Shown: positions 8,872 to 18,080, numbered from the stretch's first letter. The stretch: 34,400 bases of DNA from Myxococcales bacterium (GCA_005800325.1 SYFR01000362.1:1-34400); one strand, 5' to 3'. Numbers and translations are program-made. The notes: generated by a model not told the origin, from the sequence alone.

Positions 8872-10056
8872 TCAGTCTGCGGGACACTCCACGACGGCGC
8901 CGTGCGCGATCCAATCGCTGATCAGCTGGAGCGCGGCGAACGACTTCGAGCCGTCGGGATCGATCGGATTGCCATCCTTGTCGCTGCCACCCACGAGCCC
9001 GCGATGCTCGCCATTTTCGGCGGGCATGGGGAGGCCGACGACGACGCTCGCGCGCAGGCGGTCGAGCTCCGCCTGGTGCTGCGGCTCGAGCGCGCCGGGT
9101 TCGCGCGGGTGGTTCAGCGGGTTGGCGATCAGCTTGTACAAGAGGTAGCTCTGTCCAGGGTCGTCCGGGGCGATGAGCGCCATCGCCCGCCCGAACTTCG
9201 GACCGCTCGGCTCAGGCGCGAAGCTCGCCTCGCCCGTTGCCGTGCCATGCGCGACGACCCCAATCGCCGTGGCGGAGATCAGGCTTTTTCGGGAGAGGTC
9301 GAGCCCCATCGGCGCGGGGACGCCCGGAGCGGCCGCGTGGCAGGGCGAGTACGCGCACGACCCAAAGACCTCAGGAACGAACCCCGCGAGGACGTCACCG
9401 TCGCCTTGACAAGCGTCGTCGAGGCAGAGCGGCCGGCAGCCGTTGCGGCAGGTCTCGACGTCGGTCGCATCGGCACACGAGCGCAAGCACTTCTGCGCGG
9501 CGCAGTAGGCTTCGGCCGACGGCCCCAGCTCGTCGCGCGCGGTCGACGTGTCGGCCTTGGTCTTGAAGTCGAACGCATACGATCGCACGAGCGGCGCTCC
9601 GTCGAAGGCGCGAAGCCCGGTCGAGTCCTCGTCCCGCGGCGGAAATACGGTCAACCGGTACAGCGTGTCGGCGCTCAGCCGCGTGCCGGGCGCGAGCCGC
9701 ACGACGAGCTCGCGCTTCACGGGGTTGTACTCCGGGGCGGCGAAGGGCTGAAACGGCTCGACGCAGGCGTCGATGCTCGCAATGGGTGTCGCGCTCGGAT
9801 GCAGGCAAACGGCCTGGCGAATGGCGGTCGTCGGCAGCAGATAGCGATCGAAGAACAGCCGAAAGCTCGCCGAGACCTCGAGGCCTTCGGCGATCGAAGT
9901 CTCCGAGAGGGTGACCCGCTCACCGCCTCCATCGCCGTACGATCCCGTCGCGCTCACGACGCCGAGCTGCAGCGGCGGCCGGTCCGATCCGCGCGCCCGC
10001 GCGTTCTCCGGAGGGATCTCGACATCGCAGGCCGCCATGGCCGGCGCGAGGGCCAT
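8872..10056 (-). CDS. Lipoprotein with Ig-like region and C-terminal cytochrome c-like domain carrying CX4CH
   Basis: MALAPAMAAC lipobox-like N-terminus (start uncertain, short signal); C-terminal SCAYSPCH ... SYLLYKLI ... GLPMPAENGEH ... ISDWIAHGA, the layout of cytochrome c-like domains in large envelope lipoproteins. Confidence 0.7.
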   Translation of the reverse strand: MALAPAMAACDVEIPPENARARGSDRPPLQLGVVSATGSYGDGGGERVTLSETSIAEGLEVSASFRLFFDRYLLPTTAIRQAVCLHPSATPIASIDACVEPFQPFAAPEYNPVKRELVVRLAPGTRLSADTLYRLTVFPPRDEDSTGLRAFDGAPLVRSYAFDFKTKADTSTARDELGPSAEAYCAAQKCLRSCADATDVETCRNGCRPLCLDDACQGDGDVLAGFVPEVFGSCAYSPCHAAAPGVPAPMGLDLSRKSLISATAIGVVAHGTATGEASFAPEPSGPKFGRAMALIAPDDPGQSYLLYKLIANPLNHPREPGALEPQHQAELDRLRASVVVGLPMPAENGEHRGLVGGSDKDGNPIDPDGSKSFAALQLISDWIAHGAVVECPAD

Positions 10057-10157
10057 GAGTGTCGCAAGCGGGACTCGCGACCCGGAGTGCGCCGAAATCG
10101 GGCCCCGCCGCAGGCGCCCTTCAACGCTGAGCCCTTCAGCGCGGGGCAGCGCCGCCT

Positions 10158-10412
10158 TCAGGACTCGGAGTAGATGCTCAGTTGGTCCGAAACGACCTTC
10201 TCGCTGATCCCCGTCTGGAGGTAATCCCGGAGGCAGTCCGAGAGCGTGAGAAGCAAGTCGTCCGCTCTGCCGTCCTCGATCAGCTTCTTCATCAACTTGC
10301 GCGCCTCGCGGCTGTCGTCCTCGCGGAGGAACGAGCGCATCGTGTCGAGCGAGATCTCCGCCGGGAAATCCAACTGCATGTTTTCGATGAGGTATTGAAT
10401 GAGCTCTTTCAC
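10158..10412 (-). CDS. Small conserved-looking protein (84 aa), unknown function
   Basis: Compact ORF MKELIQYLIENMQLDFPAEISLDTMRSFLREDDSREARKLMKKLIEDG..., helical and charged composition typical of a real small protein; GTG start. Confidence 0.6.
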   Translation of the reverse strand: MKELIQYLIENMQLDFPAEISLDTMRSFLREDDSREARKLMKKLIEDGRADDLLLTLSDCLRDYLQTGISEKVVSDQLSIYSES

Positions 10413-10541
10413 TCTTGTCAGCCCTCTCAGCTGGATCCAACTGGGCGTGCCCGGGGTGGCGGGACGATCCCGGCCCTGCGACGCGCCGGACGCTATAGCG
10501 CTCGTCGGCGGCCTGCGGCAAGGACAATTGCGCGAGCTTCG

Positions 10542-12014
10542 TCATCGGCAGGCTCCGAGGGACGCGTCGGTCGTCGCATGGCACACGAGGCAGGGTCGCG
10601 GATTGCGGCGCATCGCGTCGACGCAGTTGGCCTCGAACCCCGGGGCGTGGGGGTTCACACCCTGACCGCCGCGCGCGCCCTGCGTCGCGTGGCACGTCGC
10701 GCAGTCGCGCTCGGTATGGCACGAGACGCACGCGTTCAGGTTGCGCTCGGCCTCCCAGGAGTGGTGCTGCGGACTACGCGGGGCGACGGTCCACACGTCG
10801 GCCGCCGGGTGAAAGCGCCGGCCGGCGAGTCGATTCGCGCTCGGAGCGTCGCGCGCCACGCCGACCCTTCGATGGCAGTCGCCGCAGAACGTCGTCAGCT
10901 GATGGCAGCTGACGCAGCGTGGGTTGTCCTGCCTCGCCGCCTGCGCGTGTTGCGAGATCCAGTCGTCCGGGTGGACGTCGCGCGGTCGCACCTTGCCGTC
11001 GTGGCAGTCGGTACAAAACTCGGTCGCGTGGCAGCTGGCGCACAGCTCGCTGTTGGCGCCCGCGATGCCCTTGTGGCGGTCGAGCCAATCCGGCGTGTGC
11101 GCGGCTCCGTGAAGCCACACCGGGGGCACGAGCTGGCCAGTCGAGAACGTCGTCTCGAGTCGACCACTCGCCTCGGTCACATGGCACGTGACGCACGCGC
11201 CTTTCGCGTCGCCGGTCGCCGCCGCAGAGCGAGCGTGGCACGAAAAGCACCCGGCCATTCGAGGTAGCTGCTCGCGTGTCGCGAGCTCGAGCTCCTCGAT
11301 CTGCCCGTGGCACTGCGCGCAGCCGATGTTGCGCCGCAGATGCGCCTCGTGATTCATCTTGAGGTTCGGCGCGGGGACGACGACCTTGGCGACGCGGCCG
11401 CCCTTGCCAGCTTCGTCGCCGAGGTGGCAATAGCCGCATTGCCCGTTTGGCTCCGTGCCGGCGACTACGTTGGCGAGGTTCCGGTGGTCGACGTCGTGGC
11501 AGTTGTCGCAGGTCTTCGCCGGACTTGGCAGCAGCGTGTCCGTCGACTTGGCGCTTCGATAAGCCGCGGCGTGGCAAACCTTGCATGTCTGCTGCAGCTC
11601 TCCGACGTGCTTCTTGTGGTTGAAGCGAATCGTGAGCTGCTGCGGCGGAAAGATCTCGTCGCTCGGGACCGGGCTCGCGCTCGTTCCTGGCGGCATCCAC
11701 TCGAGGGGCACGAGCGTGTCTCCGAAGAGCGGCGCCAGGCCGTGCCTGCGATCGATCGCGGCGAGCGGCTCCGCGGGCTGGCCCGCAGCCGGCCCAGCAG
11801 AGGGCCCAGCAGAGGGCCCAGCAGAGGGCCCAGCAGAGGGCCCAGCAGAGGGCCCAGCAGAGGGCCCAAGCGTGGCGGCGTGTGCGCTCGCACCTGCTGC
11901 GGGCGCGTCAGCGGCGGTTGGCGCGGCGCTGGCCCCCGCGAGGCCGACCACGACCGCGAGCGCGCACGCGAGCGCGGCGACCCACCCGGGCAGGAGTCCG
12001 CGCGCCCCGGTCAT
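10542..12014 (-). CDS. Multiheme cytochrome c, 13 CxxCH motifs, exported
   Basis: Signal peptide MTGARGLLPGWVAALACALAVVVGLAGASA; CKVCH, CDNCH, CGYCH, CAQCH, CFSCH, CVTCH, CASCH, CTDCH, CVSCH, CGDCH, CVSCH, CATCH, CLVCH. ATG at 12014 overlaps the stop of the porin-like gene. Confidence 0.93.
   Translation of the reverse strand: MTGARGLLPGWVAALACALAVVVGLAGASAAPTAADAPAAGASAHAATLGPSAGPSAGPSAGPSAGPSAGPSAGPAAGQPAEPLAAIDRRHGLAPLFGDTLVPLEWMPPGTSASPVPSDEIFPPQQLTIRFNHKKHVGELQQTCKVCHAAAYRSAKSTDTLLPSPAKTCDNCHDVDHRNLANVVAGTEPNGQCGYCHLGDEAGKGGRVAKVVVPAPNLKMNHEAHLRRNIGCAQCHGQIEELELATREQLPRMAGCFSCHARSAAATGDAKGACVTCHVTEASGRLETTFSTGQLVPPVWLHGAAHTPDWLDRHKGIAGANSELCASCHATEFCTDCHDGKVRPRDVHPDDWISQHAQAARQDNPRCVSCHQLTTFCGDCHRRVGVARDAPSANRLAGRRFHPAADVWTVAPRSPQHHSWEAERNLNACVSCHTERDCATCHATQGARGGQGVNPHAPGFEANCVDAMRRNPRPCLVCHATTDASLGACR
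11791..11868. repeat. 12-bp tandem repeat (about 6.5 copies) encoding (GPSA)n in the cytochrome linker
   Basis: Perfect iteration of ggcccagcagag on the + strand; reads GPSAGPSAGPSAGPSAGPSAGPSA on the minus strand. Confidence 0.97.
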
Positions 12015-13705
12015 GGCACCTCTACCGTGAGCGTGCCCACCACGCGGAAGCGGTGGCCGACGAGTCGGTTCATGTCGTGCTCCCACTCGATCCGCACCTT
12101 GGTCCGCTCGACCGGCGCGACCTCGGGGGCGACGACGTATCCGAACGACGTCGCGTCCCGATCCGGACGGAGCGGATTGTGCCACTCGTAGGTCGAGACC
12201 CTTCCGCCGAGCGCGAGTGTCCCGGGGACGATGTCTTGATGCGCGCTCAAGGTCCCGCCAACACGACGCCCCCGATCGCTGTCGGTGCCACCGAACCCCG
12301 TCTCGAGGTTGGCGCGCGCCGTCGCACGACCCGTGCCCCAACGATGCGTCGCCCCGAAACTGGCCAGCAGATCGGGCGCGATCACGGTCCCGCGGCTCGC
12401 ACTGGCGCGTACGAACTCGGCTTCCGGCCCGGTCGTCGGTTCAAGGCCGTACTCGAGGCAGGCGCGCTCAAGTTCTGGCGTCGCGAAGCCCGCCGCGGTG
12501 CACTCGGCGGCCGCGAAGCCGGCGGGGCTGCCGTCCGTGAGCCACAGTCGCGTGCCGGCCTGGCCCGACAGCTCGAGGCGCGGCGTCGGGCGCGTCGCGA
12601 CCCGCGCGAGCGCCGTGATCGACGGATTGTGTGCAAACCAATTGAAGATGGAATCGGCGTCGAAGGTCGGCAGAAAAAACTCTCCGTCGAGTCCAACCGT
12701 CGTGCTCTCGCCGACACGCGCCTCGAGCCCCCCGTACGCGCGTGAGAGGGCCGCCGCGTAGACGTCGTAAACGAAACCTCCCCGTGCGCTGCCCACATCC
12801 GACAAGAACGCGGTGAGCGCGTAGCCGAGGCGCTCGTGCGAGATCCGGAGACCGCTGACTTCCTCGAGCCCTCCGCCGCCTGGCGCGGGAAACTGGGAAG
12901 TGAACGCGCCGCCGGAGTTATAGACGCGGCGGTAGTCGAAGCGACCGTGAACCCAGTTCGGCCCCGAGCTCTCGATCGCAGCGCCGAACGCCGGCGCCAG
13001 CGAGGCCTCTTGAAATGACGGAAACACTTGCGGCTCGTCCGCGAGGCCGCCATTGCGCGCGCCGCGCCACACGCCCTGGGCCTCGTACCGCGGCGTCGAG
13101 AGCGGAAGTCCGCCGCGTTGCTCGAACCCACCGAACGCCTCGACCGCGAAGAAATACGGAGTCGTCAGTCGCACGAGGCCACCGTCGAACGTCCACCAGC
13201 CGAGCACGTTCGTCGTCATCTGGCGCCCGACGCGCACGCCGAAGAGGCCTCGGGCGATATTGCGCGCCTCGACATAGCCGTGCATGAGGTCAATCGGAGA
13301 ATAGGCGAGCCCCGGCACGAAGCGGCTCCGATTGCTGGCGTCGTAGTTCGCCTCGGCATCGTCGACCCCAAAGTCGGCGTCGATGCGCATCCTCACGTGG
13401 ACGCTGTAGTCGGCGGCGAGCGGGTCCTGATTGCCCTCGAGGTCGTAGGCCGCAAAGCCGAGCGTCGTGGTCATTCGCCGCCGCCCCAAGATGACGTCCC
13501 CGAACGGGCTCACGACGTCGTAGCCCTGGGCGCTCACTGCCCCCTCGACCGCGGCCTCCACGGCGTGGGCGACGGACGGACGCAGCGCATTCGGCGCGAC
13601 GACGGCGAGCGCCACGAGCCAGCGCTTCGGTGCCCATGTGGCAACGCGAGCGGCTTGGCGCGGGACGACATTCATGAACGCGACGCGCCCCTCGAATCGA
13701 GCCAC
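12011..13705 (-). CDS. Outer-membrane beta-barrel / porin-like protein
   Basis: Signal-like N-terminus then alternating amphipathic strands (GLFGVRVGRQMTTNVLGWWTFDGGLVRLTTPYFFAVEAFGGFEQR, WVHGRFDYRRVYNSGG, ...KVRIEWEHDMNRLVGHRFRVVGTLTVEVP). 4-nt overlap with the cytochrome gene. Confidence 0.8.
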   Translation of the reverse strand: MARFEGRVAFMNVVPRQAARVATWAPKRWLVALAVVAPNALRPSVAHAVEAAVEGAVSAQGYDVVSPFGDVILGRRRMTTTLGFAAYDLEGNQDPLAADYSVHVRMRIDADFGVDDAEANYDASNRSRFVPGLAYSPIDLMHGYVEARNIARGLFGVRVGRQMTTNVLGWWTFDGGLVRLTTPYFFAVEAFGGFEQRGGLPLSTPRYEAQGVWRGARNGGLADEPQVFPSFQEASLAPAFGAAIESSGPNWVHGRFDYRRVYNSGGAFTSQFPAPGGGGLEEVSGLRISHERLGYALTAFLSDVGSARGGFVYDVYAAALSRAYGGLEARVGESTTVGLDGEFFLPTFDADSIFNWFAHNPSITALARVATRPTPRLELSGQAGTRLWLTDGSPAGFAAAECTAAGFATPELERACLEYGLEPTTGPEAEFVRASASRGTVIAPDLLASFGATHRWGTGRATARANLETGFGGTDSDRGRRVGGTLSAHQDIVPGTLALGGRVSTYEWHNPLRPDRDATSFGYVVAPEVAPVERTKVRIEWEHDMNRLVGHRFRVVGTLTVEVP

Positions 13706-14505
13706 TACACCCGGTCGATCTCGCCGTCGTCGCCGACGCGATATTCGCGCGCGTCACGCAGCCCCGTGCGAAGCGCATCGCGAAGCTCGACGCCTGCGGA
13801 CCACCCGGCACGTGCGAGTCCCTCGGCGACCTTGTTCTTGATGCGCACCGACTCCTCTTTGGCGAGCATCGCTACGAGCGCCGGCACGCAAGCAGCATCG
13901 CCCTCGGCGTAGAGCGTCTGTACGGCGTGGTAGCGGACGGTCTCGTTGACGTCGCTGAGGTACGCCTCGACGGCTCGCCGCGCGCCAGGGCTCTTCACGC
14001 TCTCGAGGGCCGCCAGCAGGTTGACCTTCGGCTCTACATTGCGCACGTACTCGGTGTCGTGACGCTCGAGCAGCGCCAACAGCTCGCGCTCGTAATCTTC
14101 ATCGACGAGCAGGCTCCTCAGCAGCTTGATGGCCCAGGTGAGCGTCTCGGCCGCCTCGCAAAACGAGCGCACGCGTTCGATGACCGCCTGCCGCAACGCG
14201 CTCCGTCCGGCATCGTCGAGCGGCACGCCCTTCTTGCCTGCCGCGATCGCGAGGATCCCGTCGAAGACGAGCTGCTTCTCGTCCTCGTCGGTGATCGACG
14301 GATCGACCTTGACGCCGAAGCGCTTGAGAAGCGCGCTCGCCGCTGCGCTCGTTCCTAGCTCGATGAGTTGCCGTAGCGCCTCGTCGCGGTCGTAGGCCTG
14401 AAGGCGGATGTCCGTCGCGGTCTTTCCGAGCGACGCCACCTTCGCCTCGGAGCCCCTCGTTTCGTCCCCCTGCGCGCGTGGCTTGAGAAAGTCGAAGAGA
14501 CCCAT
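13705..14505 (-). CDS. HEAT-repeat protein
   Basis: MGLFDFLKP start; repeat units such as VNLLAALESVKSPGARRAVEAYLSDVNETVRYHAVQTLYAEGDAACVPALVAMLAKEESVRIKNKVAEGLARAGW. Confidence 0.8.
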   Translation of the reverse strand: MGLFDFLKPRAQGDETRGSEAKVASLGKTATDIRLQAYDRDEALRQLIELGTSAAASALLKRFGVKVDPSITDEDEKQLVFDGILAIAAGKKGVPLDDAGRSALRQAVIERVRSFCEAAETLTWAIKLLRSLLVDEDYERELLALLERHDTEYVRNVEPKVNLLAALESVKSPGARRAVEAYLSDVNETVRYHAVQTLYAEGDAACVPALVAMLAKEESVRIKNKVAEGLARAGWSAGVELRDALRTGLRDAREYRVGDDGEIDRV

Positions 14506-14619
14506 GGGACGAGTGCCTAGACCAGAAGTTACGCCTAGCCCTGATTTGCTTGCCGCGGCACGGCGAGCGAGCACGGTGCGACTACCGAGCGGACCGGTGC
14601 GCCGCTCGAGCCGAATTGC

Positions 14620-15504
14620 TCAGTCCGATAGATTGATCGCCGTCGGGAGCTGGACGCTCGCGAACACGGTCAACATCGGATTGAAGTGGAACGAGCGATC
14701 GTTCGTGTCGATGGCGTCGTCCGGAAAGTTCGATTCCGGGCCGGCGATGTCAAAGCCCGAGGTGTTCCACGACAAGGGCGTCGCGCGGAACTCGGCGCCG
14801 AAGGACATGTAGTCCGTCGGATAGAAGTTGAACCCGAGCCCGAACGTCGCCGTTCCGGTCACGCGCGAGTCGAGCTTGAAATTGTCCGCGCACTCGCCCT
14901 TCGTGCATTCCGCGCGCTCGTTCAACCCGACGACCGCGGGGCCGAGAAACAGGCTGATGTCCGCGTCCATGAAGAAGGCACCGAAGAACGAAAACTTGCC
15001 GCGAAACGGGACCACCGTGAGCTGCGGCGCAAGCATCCACACGATGCTCCCGAGCTGGCTCTCCTCAAGACAGTTCGGTCCGCGGCACAGGCTCACCGCC
15101 GTGCGGCGACAAGCGAGCGTGTTCGGATTGTCCGCGCAGTCGCGACCGTCTACCGCCTTGGTCTGAAGCTCGTCGGCGAGCCCAGCGTTGTAGCTGATGC
15201 CGCCAGCACCGAAGAGGCCGGCCCCGAGCGAGTCCGTGAAGTGGTAGTTCGCCCGCGCGCCGAAGAGCACGTTGCGACGGAACTCGTCGAGCAGCGTGAA
15301 CGTCGCGTGTGGCGCGATGTCGAAGCGTCCGTCGCGGTGGAGCCGGAGGCGTCGCACGGCGGGGGCGCCCGCGAGGGGCCCAGTGATCTGGAGCTCCTGG
15401 GCGCTCGCGTCGGGCGCGGACGCGAGGACGATCGTGCCGGCAGTCAGACCGGCGAGTAGAGCGAGGCGACTCGTCATGTTCTTCATGGCAGCACCCTTCG
15501 TCAT
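14620..15504 (-). CDS. Outer-membrane beta-barrel protein, OMP_myx type (GltA/GltB- or NfsA/NfsB-like)
   Basis: Signal peptide MKNMTSRLALLAGLTAGTIVLASAPDASA; FDIAPHATFTLLDEFRRNVLFGARANYHFTDSLGAGLFGAGG and terminal amphipathic strands. ATG overlaps the upstream stop (ATGA); an internal ATG at 15486 is an alternative start. Confidence 0.75.
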   Translation of the reverse strand: MTKGAAMKNMTSRLALLAGLTAGTIVLASAPDASAQELQITGPLAGAPAVRRLRLHRDGRFDIAPHATFTLLDEFRRNVLFGARANYHFTDSLGAGLFGAGGISYNAGLADELQTKAVDGRDCADNPNTLACRRTAVSLCRGPNCLEESQLGSIVWMLAPQLTVVPFRGKFSFFGAFFMDADISLFLGPAVVGLNERAECTKGECADNFKLDSRVTGTATFGLGFNFYPTDYMSFGAEFRATPLSWNTSGFDIAGPESNFPDDAIDTNDRSFHFNPMLTVFASVQLPTAINLSD

Positions 15505-16469
15505 TTCGCCAGCTCGTACTTCCAGGAGAATGGCAAGAACACGGACAGGCCGAGCTGCGCCTGGACGTTATTCGTGAAGCTCTTGTCTGGCGCGAGCCAG
15601 GTGCTGGGATCCTGAGCTAGCGGGAGACCCCTCGAGTCGATCCCCGACGCGATCGATGGGTTCTCGAGATCCTCGAGGAACATATAGTCGCGAATTTCGA
15701 GCATCGCGGAGAGGTAGCGCGTGAAGAAAATGCGAATTCCGCCGCCAAAGCCCCAGGTCGGCTTGACCGACCAATCGAAGGTTCGGTTGTCGGGGTCGAC
15801 GACCGCCTTCGGACGCGTGCTCATCGCGCCTGCGCCGGCGAGGAAGTAAAAGTCGTAGTGGAAGATGAAGTTCGAGAGCACCGCGAACTTTCCATACGCT
15901 GGCACCAGCGTGACGTTCGCGTTCACGTTCCACTGGTACTCAGTGATCGGCTGACCCACGCGCGCCGCGCGGCTCGTCTCGAAGTTGAAGTCCGACTCCG
16001 CGTTGAGCTCTTGGTAGAAGTTGCCGTTTACGCCGCCCGCGAGCCAGTTCAGGACGTAATAGTTCAGGCCGACGCCGGGCCCGGGATGCGCGACGAACTG
16101 GTCGTTCATCGTGACGCTCCCGTACGGGTTGATCTCGAAGCGGCCCTTCCGCAGCGCCCAGATCTGCTGCACCGCGTACATGTCCGGCGCCAGCACGCGA
16201 TCTGCCGCGGCCTTCATGTCGACCTTGACACAGTTTTCGGGGTCGATCCTGCAGAGCTCCTCGAGGCTGCCGGCGTCCGCATCTCCGGCCTCTTCGCCCG
16301 CGACGGCGGTCGCGTCTCCGGTCGGGGCCGTGTCTTCCGCCGGAGTCGGAGCTTCGGCGGCGGCGCCCTCGGCGGCCTTGCCTTCTTCGGTCTGCGCCAG
16401 GCTCGGTGCGGCCGTGAGCACGAGCGCTACCGAGAACCAGAGCCCCACAGTAGCTTGCTTGATCGCCAT
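15501..16469 (-). CDS. Outer-membrane beta-barrel protein, OMP_myx type (GltA/GltB- or NfsA/NfsB-like)
   Basis: Signal peptide MAIKQATVGLWFSVALVLTAAPSLAQ; acidic/Ala linker; KGRFEINPYGSVTMNDQFVAHPGPGVGLNYYVLNWLAGGVNGNFY, the same layout as the next gene. Confidence 0.75.
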   Translation of the reverse strand: MAIKQATVGLWFSVALVLTAAPSLAQTEEGKAAEGAAAEAPTPAEDTAPTGDATAVAGEEAGDADAGSLEELCRIDPENCVKVDMKAAADRVLAPDMYAVQQIWALRKGRFEINPYGSVTMNDQFVAHPGPGVGLNYYVLNWLAGGVNGNFYQELNAESDFNFETSRAARVGQPITEYQWNVNANVTLVPAYGKFAVLSNFIFHYDFYFLAGAGAMSTRPKAVVDPDNRTFDWSVKPTWGFGGGIRIFFTRYLSAMLEIRDYMFLEDLENPSIASGIDSRGLPLAQDPSTWLAPDKSFTNNVQAQLGLSVFLPFSWKYELAK

Positions 16470-16543
16470 CCCTCTTTGCTCCGCCGCGGCAGCCAAGTGC
16501 CGGATCTTATTAAAGAAAACGGCTAGCCGCGAATTGACGGCGC

Positions 16544-16573
16544 ACTATAACACGCGCAATTTTTTGACCGCAA
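16544..16573 (-). promoter_or_regulatory. Candidate sigma70-type promoter for the OM beta-barrel gene pair
   Basis: Minus strand reads TTGCGG - 18 nt - TATAGT in a locally AT-rich intergenic stretch. Confidence 0.35.
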
Positions 16574-16602
16574 CCAATAACGCGATGCGCGCCTGACGAG
16601 CG

Positions 16603-17979
16603 TCATGCCGCGCGCGCCGGGTCGTCGCCTTGGCCGAGCAGCGCCTCGACGAACTCGTCCGCATCGAATTCGCGCAGGTCTTGAGGTCGCTCGCCAACCC
16701 CGACGTAGCGCACGGGCACGCGGTGCTCGGACGCGATCGCCAGGACGCTGCCGCCCTTCGCCGTGCCGTCGAGCTTCGTCAGGACGAGCCCGGTGAGCCG
16801 CAGCGCCTCGCCAAACTCCGACACCTGCTGGACGGCGTTTTGTCCCGTCGTCCCGTCGACGACGAGGATCGTGTCGTGCGGGGCACCAGGGAGCGCCTTC
16901 TTGATCGTGCGCTCGACTTTGCGCAGCTCGTCCATGAGGTTCGATTTGGTGTGAAGTCGCCCCGCGGTGTCTACGAGCACGAACTCGGGCTTGTCTTTCA
17001 CCGCCTTGGTGATCGCATCGAAGACGACACTGGCCGGATCCGCGCCGTCCGCACCCGCGTGGACTTCGCATCCGACGCGCTTGCCCCACGCCTGAAGTTG
17101 CTGCACCGCCGCGGCTCGAAAGGTATCGCCCGCGACGAGCAGGACCTTGCGCCCTTGCTCGGTCAGCTTGGTGGCGAGCTTGCCAATCGTCGTGGTCTTG
17201 CCCGTCCCGTTCACGCCGATGAACAGCACCACCGTGGGCTTGTCACGCTGGCGCAGTGCGCCGCCGCCAGGAATTTCGAGTAGCTCCCGCGCGCGCTCGC
17301 GCAGTCGTGTCCAGACGCGCTCGGAGCTCGTCAGCTCTTTGCGGCCAAGCGCTTGCCGTACATCGTCGAGGAGCATCGCCGTGGTCTTCACGCCGACGTC
17401 GCTCGTGAGCAGCACCTCTTCGATTTGGTCCACCAGGCGCGGATCGATCTCGGTCTTGCCGGCAATCAGCTCTTTGAGGCGGCCAAAGAACCCGCCCGCG
17501 CCGCGCATCTTCGCCAGCCCTTGTCGCAAGCCGGCGACGTCGCGCTTGTGCGCGGCCGGCGGCGGCATCGGCGGTGCCGAAACCTCGACGCTGAGCGGCA
17601 CGGTCGACTCCGGAATGTCCTCCTCTTCGCGCTCACCCTCTTCCGCTTCCACGCGCTCCGCCTTGCGCGGGGCTGCTTGCGCCTGCGGGCTCGGCTTCGC
17701 GCTCACCGCGGGCGCAGGGCGCGGCTCCTCGCGCGAAGCTTCCGGTGCGCCTGCAGGTTCCGGCGCCCGCCCCGCCTTCTCGCGAGGGAGCGGGGCAGGT
17801 GGCCCGTCGGACGCTGGCCGCCTCGGCGGCACGGATTGCGGTTTCCGGAGCCGCGGCCCCCCCGCGCTCTCCGTCTCATCGTCCGGTAAAGTCGGCAACG
17901 CCGGCCTCTTACGAATGAGCGCCAGCACGACACCGCCAACGATGAGGAGGGCGGCGACGACGAGGAGGAGTGTGGTCAC
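16603..17979 (-). CDS. ftsY: Signal recognition particle receptor FtsY with N-terminal TM anchor
   Basis: GVNGTGKTTTIGKLA, DTFRAAAVQQL, VDTAGRL, LTKLDGTAKGGSVLAIA, GVGERPQDLREFDADEFVEALLG. Confidence 0.97.
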   Translation of the reverse strand: MTTLLLVVAALLIVGGVVLALIRKRPALPTLPDDETESAGGPRLRKPQSVPPRRPASDGPPAPLPREKAGRAPEPAGAPEASREEPRPAPAVSAKPSPQAQAAPRKAERVEAEEGEREEEDIPESTVPLSVEVSAPPMPPPAAHKRDVAGLRQGLAKMRGAGGFFGRLKELIAGKTEIDPRLVDQIEEVLLTSDVGVKTTAMLLDDVRQALGRKELTSSERVWTRLRERARELLEIPGGGALRQRDKPTVVLFIGVNGTGKTTTIGKLATKLTEQGRKVLLVAGDTFRAAAVQQLQAWGKRVGCEVHAGADGADPASVVFDAITKAVKDKPEFVLVDTAGRLHTKSNLMDELRKVERTIKKALPGAPHDTILVVDGTTGQNAVQQVSEFGEALRLTGLVLTKLDGTAKGGSVLAIASEHRVPVRYVGVGERPQDLREFDADEFVEALLGQGDDPARAA

Positions 17980-18080
17980 GGCACGGTGTTAGTTTCGCAA
18001 GTCGGAGCCGTCAACGCGCGTGACGCGTCGTGTCGCTAGGTTGAGCACCTTCGGCACGCGTGCGTCGCGAGCGTGGCGAA

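Noticed and set aside
8902-11267. Long plus-strand ORFs (8902..10173 and 10182..11267)
   Set aside because: Antisense to the CX4CH lipoprotein, the 84-aa gene and the 13-heme cytochrome; CxxCH motifs fix the real coding strand.
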